Positions 62,881-64,000 of a DNA stretch of 64,000 nt are shown in pieces. A program made the translations under genes and the position numbers. The stretch spans positions 682,001 through 746,000 of the forward strand of contig MJGA01000010.1 of NCBI GenBank assembly GCA_001910725.1. Direction: 5' to 3'. The notes under the pieces are model-generated. The model saw only the letters and a list, made by a program, of their open reading frames with translations. It ran no database searches and was not told where the DNA came from. Positions within the stretch are counted from its first letter, which is position 1. Every line of letters begins with the position of its first letter. The stretch comes from Phanerodontia chrysosporium (taxonomy: Eukaryota > Basidiomycota > Agaricomycetes > Polyporales > Phanerochaetaceae).

Positions 62881-64000
62881 ATGGCTGACGCTGATCAAAT
62901 CGCTGCCATCAACTGGACTGACATCAACTTGTCCTTGGACAATATCCAACTCTCTCACGAGACCACGGTTCAGACCATCTCCTTGGTCGCAGCACCAGAG
63001 GAAATATCGCAGAACCAAAGGATTTTCATCCAAGAATCGATCTATGCGGGGGTTGTAGAAGCCTCCCGACAGAACGAGGCCCACGTGAGGCACCTCTTCG
63101 ATGGGTTCCTCAATATTTTTAATGGAGCTATGACGTCGATTCTGGAGAGGGTGGACGAAGTCCGCCATGAGCTGGTCGAAACCCAGAAAATCACCTATGT
63201 CCAGGAAGCCGGGCTGGAAAGCGTCAAGGGGATTGCAGACAATGTGATCAAACAGTTGAACGCCCTCCCAGCCGGTATCGGTTCAGGAGGTGGCGCACCT
63301 GCTCGCCCCAAGTCAGCCCAACCGCCGCTCTTCTCAGGCGAGAAGAATACGACGAAGTTTGAGGAATGGAAAAATCTGGTCGAGCTTTGGAACAGCACTC
63401 AGGGCATCACGACGGACAAACAGCGCATAGTCAATGCATTGTCCCTGTTGCGCGAACCAGCCCTGAAGCTGATGCAACCACTGCTGGACAAGAACGCCAG
63501 GGGCGAGAACATGGGCTCGGTCGACAGCTTCTGGGCTAGTCTCCAGACGGTATACAGTCAAAAGGATGTTACGCGCACGGCAACGAAGGACCTCGAGAAG
63601 CTACTCAACAACAAGTCGGCTCTCCAGAAGGACATCATCGACTACTCGGTTCACTTCAAGGTACTCCTTGATAACAGCAGCAAGCCATTCACGGATGCGC
63701 ATATGATTAACAAGCTGTACGACAACGTCGAGGAGAAGTTGGGCATCTTCGTGCTGGGTCGCGGTCGCTCGAGTTGGCCTACAACCGCGTCGGAATTCAT
63801 GACGTATCTCGTTGAGGCGTACAAGGAACTCTATCCCGACCGCGCAGCAACGCACATCTTCAGCAAGGAAAACTCGCACGGCTCGGGTTCTACACTGGAC
63901 CCGAATGCTATGGACATCAGCGCGGCTCAGACGGGCAAGGGCAAAGGCAAGGGGAAACAACAGGCGAATTCACAGGAAGCCAAGAAGGTTTCAACTCCCT
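62881..64000 (+). CDS. gag: Family C gag, partial
   Basis: Open from ATG 62881 to the window end, 373 residues. A predicted coiled coil spans the first 130 residues, then QPPLFSGEKNTTKFEEWKNLVELW marks the capsid-like core. A Lys/Gly run (GKGKGKGK) follows DPNAMDIS, as just before the zinc knuckle in related Gags. The zinc knuckle itself and all of pol lie beyond the window. The ATG is 35 nt after the fifth stem-loop. Confidence 0.9.
   Translation, partial: MADADQIAAINWTDINLSLDNIQLSHETTVQTISLVAAPEEISQNQRIFIQESIYAGVVEASRQNEAHVRHLFDGFLNIFNGAMTSILERVDEVRHELVETQKITYVQEAGLESVKGIADNVIKQLNALPAGIGSGGGAPARPKSAQPPLFSGEKNTTKFEEWKNLVELWNSTQGITTDKQRIVNALSLLREPALKLMQPLLDKNARGENMGSVDSFWASLQTVYSQKDVTRTATKDLEKLLNNKSALQKDIIDYSVHFKVLLDNSSKPFTDAHMINKLYDNVEEKLGIFVLGRGRSSWPTTASEFMTYLVEAYKELYPDRAATHIFSKENSHGSGSTLDPNAMDISAAQTGKGKGKGKQQANSQEAKKVSTP

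Larger units (their letters stand above)
60582..64000 (+). mobile_element. Family C retroelement, 5' part only
   Basis: Runs off the window. It has a 5' LTR, a long structured leader, ORF1 and the start of gag. Shares the LTR start TGTCACAG, leader motifs and ORF1 pattern with family B, so it could be the related autonomous partner; pol is not visible. Confidence 0.85.

Overview
The window looks like one scaffold segment of a basidiomycete fungus, most likely an Agaricomycete. The reasons are genes cut by many 47-60 nt GT-AG introns, KDZ-type transposase sequence next to a TET/JBP-like dioxygenase, chromodomain Ty3/gypsy elements, and lineage-typical G-domain, BTB and NACHT-like genes. There are no tRNA, rRNA or CRISPR features. 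About two thirds of the window is transposon sequence, much of it nested.

Layout. 486-12433 holds two neighbouring host genes, a small helical protein and a P-loop GTPase. A solo LTR (850-1543) interrupts the first and a full Ty3/gypsy element (3332-11760, family A) interrupts the second. Each insertion has a 5-bp target duplication, and removing it restores the frame. About 12.7-27.8 kb is a composite KDZ-type element: transposase halves, a TET/JBP-like gene, a GRF zinc-finger gene and a captured ene-reductase fragment. Inverted subterminal arrays bound it, and a truncated family A copy, a solo LTR and an unclassified LTR-like region invade it. 27933-35639 is an intact, very young family A element just upstream of a BTB gene (35701-36848). 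37-46.5 kb holds broken genes (aspartic protease, NACHT, hAT transposase), a GC-rich stretch and a solo LTR. 46507-60581 is a minus-strand family B element split by a plus-strand family B element (52520-59590). Family C (60582 to the window end) interrupts the 5' LTR of the outer one.

How the retroelements appear to work. In all three families the 10-11 nt just downstream of the 5' LTR are the exact reverse complement of the predicted mRNA 5' end, 33-34 nt past the TATA start. That is the geometry of Tf1/sushi self-priming. All three carry an extra ORF before gag with a shared C-terminal pattern. In A and B, RNA from the predicted start to the gag AUG (about 1.3-1.5 kb) has no AUG in any frame. 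A predicted leader intron would create the ORF1 start codon by joining A to TG, so splicing could switch between ORF1 and gag. Family A then has a lone amber codon between ORF1 and gag and a canonical -1 frameshift site between gag and pol. Family B lacks reverse transcriptase and RNase H in both copies, yet keeps gag, protease and an integrase-chromodomain-dUTPase protein. Family C has five stem-loops with a GTAAW pentaloop and a bulged A at a fixed place. These are candidates for an undescribed RNA control or packaging system.
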